Below are positions 47,062 through 56,290 of a DNA stretch of 64,000 nucleotides, piece after piece; the first letter of the stretch is position 1; the number at the start of each line of letters is the position of its first letter. The DNA is from Betaproteobacteria bacterium (GTDB lineage: Bacteria > Acidobacteriota > Terriglobia > Acidiferrales > UBA7541), in assembly GCA_903970165.1 (NCBI GenBank), contig CAJCHZ010000077.1, positions 1 through 64,000 on the forward strand. Reading direction: 5' to 3'. The notes beneath the pieces are model-generated. The model had not been told where the DNA came from and made no database searches. It worked only from the letters and a program-made list of their open reading frames with translations. Position numbers and translations under genes: made by a program.

Positions 47062-49107
47062 TTAGTTCGCGTTGGCGAGGGTTGGGCTAGCGTTACCCCA
47101 GACGACGGAGTTGCCCCAAACGACGGAGTTACCCCAGACCACCGAATTGCCCCAAACGACCGAGTTACCCCAAACGACGGAGTTACCCCAAACCACCGAA
47201 TTACCCCAAACGACCGAGTTACCCCAGACCACAGAGTTATTCCAGATCGTACCGGGGGCTCCCGAAATGGTAATCGCGTTATTGTTCGCGTTGTATACGG
47301 CCGTCGGGGAAAGGGCGGAGCCCACCGTAGCGGGCGCCAGGTCTGTGCTGGACAGCGCCGCCTCGGCGTCAACTGCGCCGGCTCCTACTGAGAATATGTC
47401 CTGTTCAATCGTATAGGTTATGCCGGTGCCGAGGTCGGTCGCCGTCGTATATTGCCCAAAACCCTTCCAAGCAGACTTCATCAAGCGGGCTTTCACCTGA
47501 TCCGGTGTCAGCGACGGACTCTTTTGCAGCATAAGAGCTGAGACGCCACTGACTACCGCCGTGGACATGCTGGTGCCACTCAGGCGGACGTAAAACGAAC
47601 CGCCGTATTGCGAACTACAAACCGTAAGGGCAGAGTTGCAAGGGTAGACGAGAATCGAAGGAAATTCGGAAACCAGTGTGGGTGTCCCGTTCGGCTTCCT
47701 CGAAACCACTTGATTGCCTGGAGCAACGAGGTCGGGCTTGACGATGTGGTCCAGCGCGGTAGGACCCTTCGAGCTGTAGCTGGTCATCGTCTGCGAAGTT
47801 TGTGCGCCCGTTCCGTGTGTATTCGTTGCGCCGACGGTGATCACATAAGGATCGTTCCCGGGAGCGCCGATCGTGGCATATCCGTCCACGCCGCCGACAC
47901 TGTATTCGCCCATGTTGCCGGCAGAGACAACGACCACGATTCCGGCATTCCATGCTGCTTCCACGGCCTGGCAAAGAGGATCCTGCTTGTAGCTCTCGTA
48001 GATGCCGCGGCCGAGCGAAAGGTTCAGCACGCGAATGTTGTAAGTGCTTTGTAGAGAGATCGCTTCCTGGATGGCGGCGATAATGCCGCTATCGGTGCCC
48101 ATGCCGTTCTGATCCAGGGCGCGAAGATTGACGAGATTGACTTCCGGCGCGAGTCCTTTATAGACGCCTGGGTAGTTGTAATACAGAGACATGTGGCCGT
48201 TACCGCCAACGATGCCTGCGACGTGTGTGCCGTGACCGTACTGGTCCGCACTGCCAGAACTCGTGGTGACGAAATTCTGATTGTAGACGACGCGCGCTTG
48301 GTTATTCGCGTCGTTGTTCAGGTCCGAGGCGGGCCCGATGCCGCTATCCACGACCGCGACGCCGATGCCCGTACCATTCCAACCATTGGACGCGGCGATG
48401 TCGCCGTTAACCGCCGTCACAACCTTATCCAGCTGGCCTTTCACCGGGCGATCCGGAGAAATGTACGCAACGTTGGCATTCGATGCCAGGCTCTGCAGGT
48501 TCGAACCCCTTACCGTTACCAGCTCTGCCTTTACCACCGGTAGATCCGCTTTCGTGGCAACTACGTTGTCGGCGAGATCGGAGGCCGTCGGCGCCTGGTG
48601 AAACTGAACGATCACGTCCATCTGAGCTTGCGGATCCACAGCCTTGAGGTCAGGGGAGATCTTGGCGGCCACCAACGCAGCCTGAGCTTCCTGCAATTGC
48701 GGTGTCCCGAGCGCCGCATTCCTGTTGCCGCTTGGCGACCCGGAGGGAGAGCTCGCCGATTTTGCCGCGTAGGCTGAAGCAACAAACGGGGCTGACACGG
48801 GTGAGGCAGCTTCCGTGGCGTTGTTTTTCTCAATGCTGAACGCAGAACTTACCTGAGACTGAGATGTCTGCAACTGGCTTGGAGAGGCGGTGCCCGATGC
48901 AGATCGAGCGTCACGCAGCGAAGAACCCTGAGCGGGCGCAAACGCGAGCAGGCTGTCAGTCTCCTGCCTTCCCCCGGTCCCATGAGAAAGGCCGGAGATA
49001 CCCCAGGCCGCCAGGGCGAGCGAGAAGGCAATCAGCGTTCCCCAGGTGGTCGTCTTGAGGTACCCACCTTCTTGATTCTTTCGATCTTGGTGCGAATCGG
49101 CGTTCAT
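47062..49107 (-). CDS. subtilisin-like serine protease with NSVVWG-repeat tail
   Basis: A 681-residue S8 peptidase. A short cytosolic N-terminus precedes a helix (TLIAFSLALAAWGISGL, about 24-40), then a Ser/Ala-rich spacer, a propeptide-like segment (about 155-220, MDVIVQFHQAP) and the catalytic domain: Asp254 in VVDSGIGP, His292 in YGHGTHVAGIVGG, Ser513 in GTSMSTAVVSG. Cys490 and Cys497 may pair. The C-terminus has eight exact NSVVWG repeats (624-671) and ends NASPTLANAN. The hexapeptide repeat suggests a beta-solenoid or adhesion tail, perhaps for surface retention. The ATG follows a GAGGAG site. It is divergent from the c-di-GMP gene with 429 bases between. Confidence 0.92.
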   Translation of the reverse strand: MNADSHQDRKNQEGGYLKTTTWGTLIAFSLALAAWGISGLSHGTGGRQETDSLLAFAPAQGSSLRDARSASGTASPSQLQTSQSQVSSAFSIEKNNATEAASPVSAPFVASAYAAKSASSPSGSPSGNRNAALGTPQLQEAQAALVAAKISPDLKAVDPQAQMDVIVQFHQAPTASDLADNVVATKADLPVVKAELVTVRGSNLQSLASNANVAYISPDRPVKGQLDKVVTAVNGDIAASNGWNGTGIGVAVVDSGIGPASDLNNDANNQARVVYNQNFVTTSSGSADQYGHGTHVAGIVGGNGHMSLYYNYPGVYKGLAPEVNLVNLRALDQNGMGTDSGIIAAIQEAISLQSTYNIRVLNLSLGRGIYESYKQDPLCQAVEAAWNAGIVVVVSAGNMGEYSVGGVDGYATIGAPGNDPYVITVGATNTHGTGAQTSQTMTSYSSKGPTALDHIVKPDLVAPGNQVVSRKPNGTPTLVSEFPSILVYPCNSALTVCSSQYGGSFYVRLSGTSMSTAVVSGVSALMLQKSPSLTPDQVKARLMKSAWKGFGQYTTATDLGTGITYTIEQDIFSVGAGAVDAEAALSSTDLAPATVGSALSPTAVYNANNNAITISGAPGTIWNNSVVWGNSVVWGNSVVWGNSVVWGNSVVWGNSVVWGNSVVWGNSVVWGNASPTLANAN
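47095..47238 (-). repeat. Eight 18-base tandem repeats encoding NSVVWG
   Basis: Eight consecutive 18-base units sit in frame at the 3' end of the subtilase gene, plus a degenerate IWN unit before them. Units differ at third codon positions (AAC/AAT, TCC/TCG/TCT, GTC/GTG, GTC/GTT, GGT/GGC), yet every unit encodes the same six residues. Confidence 0.95.
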
Positions 49108-49536
49108 GTCTTGAGGTTCTCCTCGGTCGATTGCGAACCAGATACTCTGAGCACAAATCCTCTCTGTGTTGACCGGAACAGTGTGCGGGAGGGGGCAATG
49201 CCCGTCGATGGTACAGGGGTATGTAAGGACTAGTACTAAGGGTTTGCTGGTTTTGGAACACCCGCCGGCGTGGGGATCTTCCTATACATATGTTGCCAAT
49301 CGATTACCGTGGGTTCCCTCGCGAGCCCCTCGTGTTAAGAGTTTATCTTGGGACAAATCCTGCCGACAGTACTATTCGCAATCTCGCCTGAAACCTTCAT
49401 TCTGACAACAACGGAGGCATGGTGTGCTCCCTTTCGGGAATTAGCCCGTCTGTAAACGCGGAAGAAGATTTGGCGAAAGTCGAATGGTGCCCACTCGACC
49501 TATGCGCAGGCTCCTCTCGCAAACGATTGTTTGGGA
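49108..49536. other. Divergent regulatory region, no gene assigned
   Basis: This 429-base region separates the starts of the subtilase and the c-di-GMP enzyme, so it must hold both promoters. A GGAGG followed directly by ATG at 49419 opens a 48-codon frame ending at 49565, too weakly supported to call. No riboswitch consensus was recognised. Confidence 0.5.
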
Positions 49537-52047
49537 ATGCGACTCGGAGCCTGCACACAAGATGAACGATCGCGCGTATCGGTGAACGGTTTGAAAAAAA
49601 TCTTCAACAATCCCGGCAAAGACGGCCAGTTCCTTGGATGGCCTGCAGTTAGCTTTATAACCATCCAAATATTGATCGGCATTCCGCTCTTGCCTTACGC
49701 GATTTGGCACTGGAAATCGGAAAGCCTGCTGCGCCTGGCCTGCTTCATGGCTGTCGCGCTTGGCGCGTCCCTTTTAAAGGTCCGCCTACCGGGTATTCAC
49801 GCCACCATGTCCGCGAATTTCCTGTTCATTCTGGTCGGCATCCTTGATCTTTCTTATCCGGAAACGCTGCTGGTTGGTTGTCTCGGCGGACTCGTGCAAT
49901 CGCTCTGGCAAGCCAAGCCTCGCCCGAAACTGATTCAGCTGCTCTTCAATCTCGCAAATCTCGCCATTTCGATTACCGCTGCCAACGCGGTCTTCCACAG
50001 CCAGTCAGCCCTTGCGCTCGGTTTGCGCTGGCCGCTCCTGCTGGCCGCGGCTTCCACGACCTATTTTGCCGTCAACACCATGTCGGTTTCCGCGGTCATC
50101 GCCATCACTGGCCGCCGCAGTCCGGTGCAGGTCTGGCGCGAATGTTATCTGTGGTCCTTCCCCTATTACCTGTTGGGCGCAGTCATCGCCGGCGGAATAA
50201 GCATCGTTAACCGTGCTCTGGGATGGCAGGTTTCCATCCTGGCAGTGCCCATCGTTTACTGGATTTATCGCTCTTACCGTACCTACCTGGACCGTCTCGA
50301 AGGAGAGAAAAAACATACCGAAGAGATCGCCGAGCTGCACTTGCGCACCATAGAAGCGCTGTCCCTTGCCATCGAAGCCAAGGATCACACCACGCACGAT
50401 CACCTGAAGCGTGTGCAGACATACGCCGTCGAGATCGGGAAAGACCTGGGCATCAGTGACTCCGAACTGAACGCCGTGCGCGCCGCCTCTCTCCTTCATG
50501 ACATTGGCAAGCTCGCGGTGCCCGAACACATCCTTTCCAAACCGGGCCGCCTGACGCCGGAAGAGTTCGAAAAAATGCAGATTCACCCCGTCGTGGGTGC
50601 CGAAATTCTCAATCGCGTTCAATTTCCATATCCGGTCGTTCCGATCGTGCGCTCTCATCATGAGAAGTGGAATGGCAAAGGCTATCCCGATGGGTTGTCG
50701 GGCGATGCGATTCCCATTGGCGCTCGGATTCTCGCCGTGGTGGATTGCTTTGATGCGCTCACTTCCGAACGGCCTTATCGCCGTGCGATGTCGCCCCCGG
50801 AAGCTATGGGTGTCTTGCGGGCCGAGAGCGGCGAAAGCTATGACCCGCGCGTCGTCGAGTGCATTGAGCGGCGTTACAACGAACTGGAAGCGGCCGTGAA
50901 ACTCTCCGAAGGGCGCGAAAATGTCCTTCAGTCGCTGTCCGTTCCAAAGCGCGAAGTGGTCCCTATGGCCGGATTCTCCACCCTTCCCAACAAAGCCGAG
51001 TTGCGTGCCACTTCCTTCCTGGCTTCCATCGTTTCCGCCCGGCAAGAGGCGCAACTGCTTTTTGAGTTGGCGCAAACCCTCGGAAATTCACTCAGTTTGC
51101 GGGAAACCCTCTCCGTCGTTGCGGTTCGCCTGAAGGAGATGATTCCCCACAATTCCATCGTGTTTTTCGTATGCCAGGAAGACAAGCTCGTGCCCAAATA
51201 TGCTCACGGCATCGACTACGACCTGTTCAAGTCTCTGGAAATACCTTTGGGCCAGGGCATCTCCGGCTGGGTCGCGGCAAACCAGAAGCCGATCCTTAAT
51301 GGCGATCCCGCAGCTGAGTCCAAATATCTTGGCGATCCGAAGCTCGTGTCCTGCATGCGATCGGCGCTTTCCGTGCCTCTCCAGGGCCGCGAAAATGTTG
51401 CCGGTGTTTTGACGCTTTATCTGGCGGAATCGCAGGGATTCACGAACGATCATCTTCGCCTGCTGCTGGCCGTCAGTTCCAAACTGGGCCTTTCCGTCGA
51501 AAATGCCATGCAGTTCGAACATGCCGAAGATACCGCCAGCACCGACTTCCTCACCGGGCTGCCGAATGCGCGCTCCATCTGCGCCCACCTCGAACGCGAA
51601 CTGGCGCGATGCAAGCGCAGCGGCACTCAGCTGGCCGTTCTGCTCTGCGATTTGAACGGCTTCAAGAGCGTGAACGACAGTTTTGGCCACATAATTGGCA
51701 ATAAGCTTTTGACCGAAGTCGGTAGGAACTTGAAGACCGCGTGCAGGGAATGCGACCAGGTCGGCCGCCTGGGCGGTGACGAATTCGTGGTGGTGTTGCC
51801 GGATTGCCTGCCTGAAGGCCTGGCAGTAGTCAAAAGCCGCCTGGACGTTGCCGTGAGAACCGCCGCTAAAGCTGTTTGTGGAGAAAGTGTGGTGACGGTC
51901 AGCATCGGCACCGCTTTCCACCCCAAGGATGGTTCGACCGTCGAAGAACTCCTCGCCGAAGCCGATCAAAACATGTATTTGTCCAAGGCATCCCATTACA
52001 AGAACGTGGACGAACAAAGCCGTCTGCAGGCCATCGACAGGCGGTGA
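49537..52047 (+). CDS. membrane HD-GYP / GAF / GGDEF signalling protein
   Basis: About 836 residues from ATG 49537 (TTG 49531 and GTG 49582 are alternatives; none has a strong ribosome site). Seven or so N-terminal helices (about 35-245) form a sensor-like membrane domain. An HD-GYP domain follows with LLHDIGK (His321, Asp322), SHHEKWNGKGYPDGL (GYP intact) and RPYRRAMSPPEAM, expected to hydrolyse c-di-GMP. A GAF domain covers about 500-660. A GGDEF domain with the intact motif RLGGDEFVV (746-750) and DFLTGLPNARS should make c-di-GMP. So both synthesis and breakdown are encoded. Seven bases separate it from the peptide-permease genes, implying one operon. Confidence 0.92.
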   Translation: MRLGACTQDERSRVSVNGLKKIFNNPGKDGQFLGWPAVSFITIQILIGIPLLPYAIWHWKSESLLRLACFMAVALGASLLKVRLPGIHATMSANFLFILVGILDLSYPETLLVGCLGGLVQSLWQAKPRPKLIQLLFNLANLAISITAANAVFHSQSALALGLRWPLLLAAASTTYFAVNTMSVSAVIAITGRRSPVQVWRECYLWSFPYYLLGAVIAGGISIVNRALGWQVSILAVPIVYWIYRSYRTYLDRLEGEKKHTEEIAELHLRTIEALSLAIEAKDHTTHDHLKRVQTYAVEIGKDLGISDSELNAVRAASLLHDIGKLAVPEHILSKPGRLTPEEFEKMQIHPVVGAEILNRVQFPYPVVPIVRSHHEKWNGKGYPDGLSGDAIPIGARILAVVDCFDALTSERPYRRAMSPPEAMGVLRAESGESYDPRVVECIERRYNELEAAVKLSEGRENVLQSLSVPKREVVPMAGFSTLPNKAELRATSFLASIVSARQEAQLLFELAQTLGNSLSLRETLSVVAVRLKEMIPHNSIVFFVCQEDKLVPKYAHGIDYDLFKSLEIPLGQGISGWVAANQKPILNGDPAAESKYLGDPKLVSCMRSALSVPLQGRENVAGVLTLYLAESQGFTNDHLRLLLAVSSKLGLSVENAMQFEHAEDTASTDFLTGLPNARSICAHLERELARCKRSGTQLAVLLCDLNGFKSVNDSFGHIIGNKLLTEVGRNLKTACRECDQVGRLGGDEFVVVLPDCLPEGLAVVKSRLDVAVRTAAKAVCGESVVTVSIGTAFHPKDGSTVEELLAEADQNMYLSKASHYKNVDEQSRLQAIDRR

Positions 52048-52054
52048 GCGCAAC

Positions 52055-52960
52055 ATGAGCAGAGGCACCTTGCCCCCATTCAGCGTCCCGTGGAAGAAAG
52101 TGATGCGCTTGTTTTTGCGCAGAGCCGTCTGGCTCATGGCCGTGATTCTTGCAGGCGGTCTGCTTGGCGCTACCCTGGTGCGTTATGCGCCGGGATACGG
52201 CGTTGACGAACGCGAACTCGATCCGCGTTTGAGCCAGGCCAGCGTCGAAGCCCTTCGCGTCCAGCATCATCCGAATGCAAATCTTCTCGGCTACTATGCG
52301 AAGTATCTGACCAATGCCGTGCGCGGCGATTTGGGGATTTCTGAATCCACGCAACGTCCCGTCTCCGAACTCATCCGCGAGCGTTTCCCGGTAACGGCCA
52401 AAGCCGTACTTCTGGGAATGCTCAGCGCCTGGTCTTTGGCGTTTTTCCTCGCCATGCTTGGGCAATATTTTCGAGGCTGGGTTTTCGAGGTTTCCAGCAC
52501 TCTGCTAACCGGGTTTCTGCTGGCTTTGCCTTCCACCGTCATTGCACTGCTCTTTGTTTATTTTCGAGCGCCCGTCTACCTGGCCATTGCGTGCGTTACC
52601 TTTCCAAAGCTGTTCCGCTTCATCCACAACCTTCTGGTGCAGGCCTACGAACAGCCGCATGTGTTGGCAGCGCGCGCTCGCGGTATCGGGCCGGTTCGCA
52701 TCTTTCTTCGCCACGTTTTGGCATTTGCCTCTCCCGCTTTATTCGCGCTGCTGGGGGTTTCGCTTAGCCTCGCGTTCGGTGCTGCTATTCCCATCGAAGC
52801 GCTCACGGATTCTCCCGGTATTGGCCAACTGGCCTGGTTCGCGGCTATCAATCGAGATTTGCCCCTAGTCGTGAACTTAACCTTGCTGGTCACCCTGATC
52901 ACCGTTGCCGGCAATTCCCTGGCAGATTATTCGGGCCATCTCGCCACGAGGGCGTCATGA
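52055..52960 (+). CDS. peptide/nickel ABC permease, DppB/OppB-like
   Basis: A 301-residue inner-membrane permease with about six helices. ATG 52055 follows a GGTGAG-like ribosome site, seven bases after the signalling gene. The N-terminal RAVWLMAVILAGGLLGATLVRYAPG and the region GDLGISESTQRPVSELI are typical of DppB-type permeases; the EAA-like loop is ARARGIGPVRIFLRHVLAFA. The stop overlaps the next permease start by ATGA. It probably forms the channel for oligopeptide uptake with its neighbours. It is longer frame-wise upstream, but that part lies inside the signalling gene. Confidence 0.88.
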   Translation: MSRGTLPPFSVPWKKVMRLFLRRAVWLMAVILAGGLLGATLVRYAPGYGVDERELDPRLSQASVEALRVQHHPNANLLGYYAKYLTNAVRGDLGISESTQRPVSELIRERFPVTAKAVLLGMLSAWSLAFFLAMLGQYFRGWVFEVSSTLLTGFLLALPSTVIALLFVYFRAPVYLAIACVTFPKLFRFIHNLLVQAYEQPHVLAARARGIGPVRIFLRHVLAFASPALFALLGVSLSLAFGAAIPIEALTDSPGIGQLAWFAAINRDLPLVVNLTLLVTLITVAGNSLADYSGHLATRAS

Positions 52961-53772
52961 GCTCCTCAAAAAGTTTGCGGTTGGTTGCGGGATTGCTTCT
53001 CAGTGCAATTTTCCTGCTGGCGCTCGGCGCGAATTTCGTCGCTCCCTATTCCTACGCAAAACAATTTCGCAATGCGCCGTCAGCCGCTCCTTCCGCAGTA
53101 CACCTCTTTGGCACGGACGCTCTCGGCCGCGATGAATTTTCCCGCCTTTTGTTTGGCACGCGCGTGTCCTTGCTGCTGGCTCCCGCGGCCGCGCTATTAT
53201 CCACGTTCATCGCTGGAATTCTTGGCGGCCTCGCGGCGTTTCTCGGTGGCTGGTGGGAACGTGCCATCCTCGCGAGCGCGGATTTATTGATGGCCCTGCC
53301 ACTGCTCTTCGTTCTCCTGGCCTTACGTGCAACGCTTCCGCTGGACGTTGCACCGCTGATCTCCGCGATGGCTACTTTCCTGATTCTCAGTTTATTGGGC
53401 TGGCCTTCTTCACTGCGCGTGGTCTGGGCCGCTGCTCGCAACATCCGCGAATCGGATTTTCTCTTGCTGGCGCGTTCTAGCGGCAGCAGCCCGCTGCGCG
53501 TTATCGTTCGCCAGATCCTTCCAAGCTTGAGCCCCGTTCTGGCCGCGCAATTCTGGGTAACGATTCCAGTTTTTATCCTCGCCGAAGCCACCCTCAGCAT
53601 GCTGGGCCTTGGCGTCATGGAGCCTCTTCCATCTTGGGGGAATCTTCTGCGCGGACTGGAAAACCCTTCCGCGTTTCAAGCCAACCCCTGGACCATCGCG
53701 CCTCTGATTCTTCTGATCATTGTCGTCTTCTGTTTTCAATTTATTTTGCCTTCGCGGGGGGACTTGGACTGA
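52957..53772 (+). CDS. peptide ABC permease, DppC/OppC-like
   Basis: A 271-residue permease with about six helices. The N-terminal helix is followed by HLFGTDALGRDEFSRLLFG, the standard DppC motif, and an EAA loop, LLARSSGSSPLRVIVRQILP. ILAEATLSMLGLGVMEPLPS and WGNLLR near the end are also diagnostic. The ATG overlaps the upstream gene by ATGA, and its TGA shares one base with the binding-protein ATG (TGATG), giving tight translational coupling. It pairs with the upstream permease. Confidence 0.9.
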   Translation: MSSSKSLRLVAGLLLSAIFLLALGANFVAPYSYAKQFRNAPSAAPSAVHLFGTDALGRDEFSRLLFGTRVSLLLAPAAALLSTFIAGILGGLAAFLGGWWERAILASADLLMALPLLFVLLALRATLPLDVAPLISAMATFLILSLLGWPSSLRVVWAAARNIRESDFLLLARSSGSSPLRVIVRQILPSLSPVLAAQFWVTIPVFILAEATLSMLGLGVMEPLPSWGNLLRGLENPSAFQANPWTIAPLILLIIVVFCFQFILPSRGDLD

Positions 53773-55406
53773 TGCTCCGCAGACTTCGTGTTTTCGCAAG
53801 TTTGATACTCTTCGCCGCCGCTGCCTGCGCGCGGGCGCAAACCGGTGGCGTACTCCATTTCTGTTTGCACGGCGAGCCAAAAACGTTTAACCCGAATCTT
53901 GTGGACGACGAAGCAGCCGAAAACGTTCGCTATCTCACTGGCGGCGTCCTGATTCGCCTCAACCGTCAAACGCAAGTCCTCGAACCGGCGCTTGCCTCTT
54001 CCTGGCAGGTCTCCAAAGACGGCCGCAAAATCACCTTCCAACTGCGCAAAAGCCTCTATTTTTCCGACGGCACTCCCTTTACCTCGGAAGACGTCGCCTA
54101 CACGATGAAATCATTGATGGATCCCCAGCTGCATTCACCAACCGGAGACTCCTTCCGCTCGGGTGAAGGAACTGTCGAAATTCAGACCCCAACTATCGGC
54201 ACAATTTCGATCACCTTCCCGGCCCCGATCGCGGGTCTCGAGCGCCTCTTCGATCAAGTCGCCATAATGTCCGCTCACTCGCCCAAGAAAGAGATGGCCG
54301 TTCTGGGACCTTTCTACGTTTCTGACTACAAGGCCGGCTCTTACGTCGAACTCGCGCGGAATCCGAATTATTGGAAACACGACGCGCAGGGCCACGCCCT
54401 CCCTTATCTTGACGGCATACATCTGGATATTCAAAGAAACCGCGATATTGAGCTCCTTCGTTTCGAGCGCGGCGATTTGCAACTTATCAACCGTCTCGAT
54501 GCCGAGTCCTACAAACGCCTTTCGAAAGAAAACTCCAGCGCTCCAAGGAATGCTGGTACCGGCCTGGATTCGGATTTTCTGTGGTTCAATGAGAGTCCCA
54601 ACGCTCCGATGGCGGAGTCCAAAAAATCCTGGTTTCGCACGACGGAATTCCGACGCGCCATTTCTGCCGCGATTAATCGCGATGACATATCTCGCATGGT
54701 CTTCGACGGCCACGCGAAGCCAGCTTACGGTCCAATCTCTCCCGCGAACCATTTCTGGTTCAATGCCGCGATTCCAGCTCCCAAATACGATCCCCAAAGT
54801 GCCCTAAAACTTCTGGGGCAAGCCGGATTTCGTTTCGCCAACGACGAACTCCGCGACAAATCGGGCAATCGCGTCGAGTTCACGCTGGTCACCAATTCCG
54901 GCAACGCCATCCGCGAAAAAATGGCCAGCATGATTCAGCAGGATCTTTCGGAAATTGGAATCAAGGTCTCCGTCGTCACGCTCGATTTTCCTTCCTTGTT
55001 GGAACGCATGACGCGCACGTTCGATTACGACGCCTGCTTGCTCGGTTTGGTCAACACCGACCTCGACCCGAACGGCCAGATGACGGTCTGGCTCAGCTCC
55101 GGAGAAAATCATCAGTGGAATCCCAGCCAGAAAACTCCCGCCACTCCGTGGGAAGCCGAGCTGGATAAACTCATGCATCAGCAAGCCACGGCCTTAAACG
55201 ACACGGAACGCAAGAAAGCCTTCGATCAGGCGCAGCAAATTATTTATGAGCAACAGCCTCTCATCTACATCGTGAATCGCGATGTGCTCACGGCTTTTTC
55301 TCCCGCCGTCCATGGCGCGTCACCCACGGTACTGACTCCTCCGGCCTTTTGGAATGCCGAAGTCCTGCAACTCGCAGCGTCCTCTCAACAGGGAGCCGAG
55401 AGGTGA
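53772..55406 (+). CDS. peptide ABC substrate-binding protein (SBP family 5)
   Basis: A 544-residue exported solute-binding protein. MLRRLRVFASLILFAAAACA is a signal peptide; no clear lipobox Cys is at its end, so it may be a soluble periplasmic protein. Family motifs are EPKTFNPNLVDDEAAEN, LEPALASSWQVSKDGRKITF, LRKSLYFSDGTPFTSEDVAY and ELARNPNYWK. The start at 53772 is set by the one-base overlap with the permease stop. It should bind oligopeptides or similar ligands and deliver them to the permease pair. Its position between permeases and ATPase is unusual compared with the common A-B-C-D-F order. Confidence 0.92.
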   Translation: MLRRLRVFASLILFAAAACARAQTGGVLHFCLHGEPKTFNPNLVDDEAAENVRYLTGGVLIRLNRQTQVLEPALASSWQVSKDGRKITFQLRKSLYFSDGTPFTSEDVAYTMKSLMDPQLHSPTGDSFRSGEGTVEIQTPTIGTISITFPAPIAGLERLFDQVAIMSAHSPKKEMAVLGPFYVSDYKAGSYVELARNPNYWKHDAQGHALPYLDGIHLDIQRNRDIELLRFERGDLQLINRLDAESYKRLSKENSSAPRNAGTGLDSDFLWFNESPNAPMAESKKSWFRTTEFRRAISAAINRDDISRMVFDGHAKPAYGPISPANHFWFNAAIPAPKYDPQSALKLLGQAGFRFANDELRDKSGNRVEFTLVTNSGNAIREKMASMIQQDLSEIGIKVSVVTLDFPSLLERMTRTFDYDACLLGLVNTDLDPNGQMTVWLSSGENHQWNPSQKTPATPWEAELDKLMHQQATALNDTERKKAFDQAQQIIYEQQPLIYIVNRDVLTAFSPAVHGASPTVLTPPAFWNAEVLQLAASSQQGAER

Positions 55407-56290
55407 TGGAACAGTCGCCCTTGCTGCGTCTGCATTTGTCCGTTGACTACCGCCACAAACCGGGAGTCTTGCGTGACATCTCGCTCGAACTGCAGCGCGG
55501 CGAAATTCTCGGCCTGGTCGGCCACAGCGGCTCTGGCAAAAGCACTCTGGCTCTAGCCATCCTCCAGCTTCTTCACTTGAAAGGCGGCAAGGTCGAGGGA
55601 GAAGTCCTCTTCAAAGGCCAGAACCTCCTACCGTTGAAGGAAAGGCAACTACGCACTTTGCGTGGCCGTGAGATCAGCATCGTTCTGCAAAGCCCTCTGG
55701 CCGCGCTGAACCCGGCGCTCTCTATTGGCGCGCAACTTCGCGAAGCCTGGCGCGCCCACGCAAACTCTTCAGCCAAAGACTGCCTCGACGCCATGCAACG
55801 ATCTCTCGAAAGCGTAAGCCTGCCTTCGGACGAGGAATTCCTGAAGCGCCGCTCTTCCCAGCTCAGTGTCGGCCAGGCCCAACGCGTCGTCATCGCCATG
55901 GCCATCCTCCACCGTCCATCGCTGCTCATCGCCGATGAGGCCACCAGCGCGCTCGATCCCATCACGCAGTCCGAAATACTCAATCTTTTCGCGCGCCTCA
56001 ATCGCGAACTTAAAATGGCCATCTTTTATATTTCCCACGATCTTCTTTCCGTAGCCGCCCTCTGCCATCGCATCGCCATTCTGCACCACGGACAAATCGT
56101 CGAGACGGGATCGCCGCAAATGATCTTCGGCGCGCCTTCTCACGAGTACACTCAAAAACTGGTTGCCGCCTTACCCAAGTCCCCGCTTCAGGAATCTCTC
56201 CATAGGGAAGACGTCCTTCTAAAGAATGAAACAACCGCACAAGCTGCTAAAGAGAGATGCGCGGCTCTAGAAAGTGTTCTAAATAGCTGA
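55406..56290 (+). CDS. peptide ABC ATPase, DppD-like
   Basis: A 294-residue ATPase with Walker A GHSGSGKST (39-47), Q-loop Gln95 (VLQSPLAALNP), signature LSVGQ (153-157, with Val replacing the usual Gly), Walker B LLIADE (173-178) and H-loop His211 in ISHDLLS. It starts at 55406 with a one-base overlap (TGATG). Only one ATPase gene is present, so it must act as a homodimer or pair with a subunit encoded elsewhere. It closes the operon; a 230-base AT-rich interval follows. Confidence 0.9.
   Translation: MEQSPLLRLHLSVDYRHKPGVLRDISLELQRGEILGLVGHSGSGKSTLALAILQLLHLKGGKVEGEVLFKGQNLLPLKERQLRTLRGREISIVLQSPLAALNPALSIGAQLREAWRAHANSSAKDCLDAMQRSLESVSLPSDEEFLKRRSSQLSVGQAQRVVIAMAILHRPSLLIADEATSALDPITQSEILNLFARLNRELKMAIFYISHDLLSVAALCHRIAILHHGQIVETGSPQMIFGAPSHEYTQKLVAALPKSPLQESLHREDVLLKNETTAQAAKERCAALESVLNS

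Noticed and set aside
47095-47238. CRISPR-like or minisatellite array
   Set aside because: The units are adjacent with no spacers, stay in frame, and encode identical peptides inside the subtilase gene.
49108-49536. c-di-GMP riboswitch before the HD-GYP/GGDEF gene
   Set aside because: The gene function invited a search, but the GEMM consensus segments could not be found by eye on the plus strand.
49419-49565. 48-codon small gene or leader peptide before the c-di-GMP enzyme
   Set aside because: GGAGG is only one base from the ATG, the composition is unremarkable, and the frame overlaps the proposed start of the next gene. It would matter only if that gene starts at GTG 49582.
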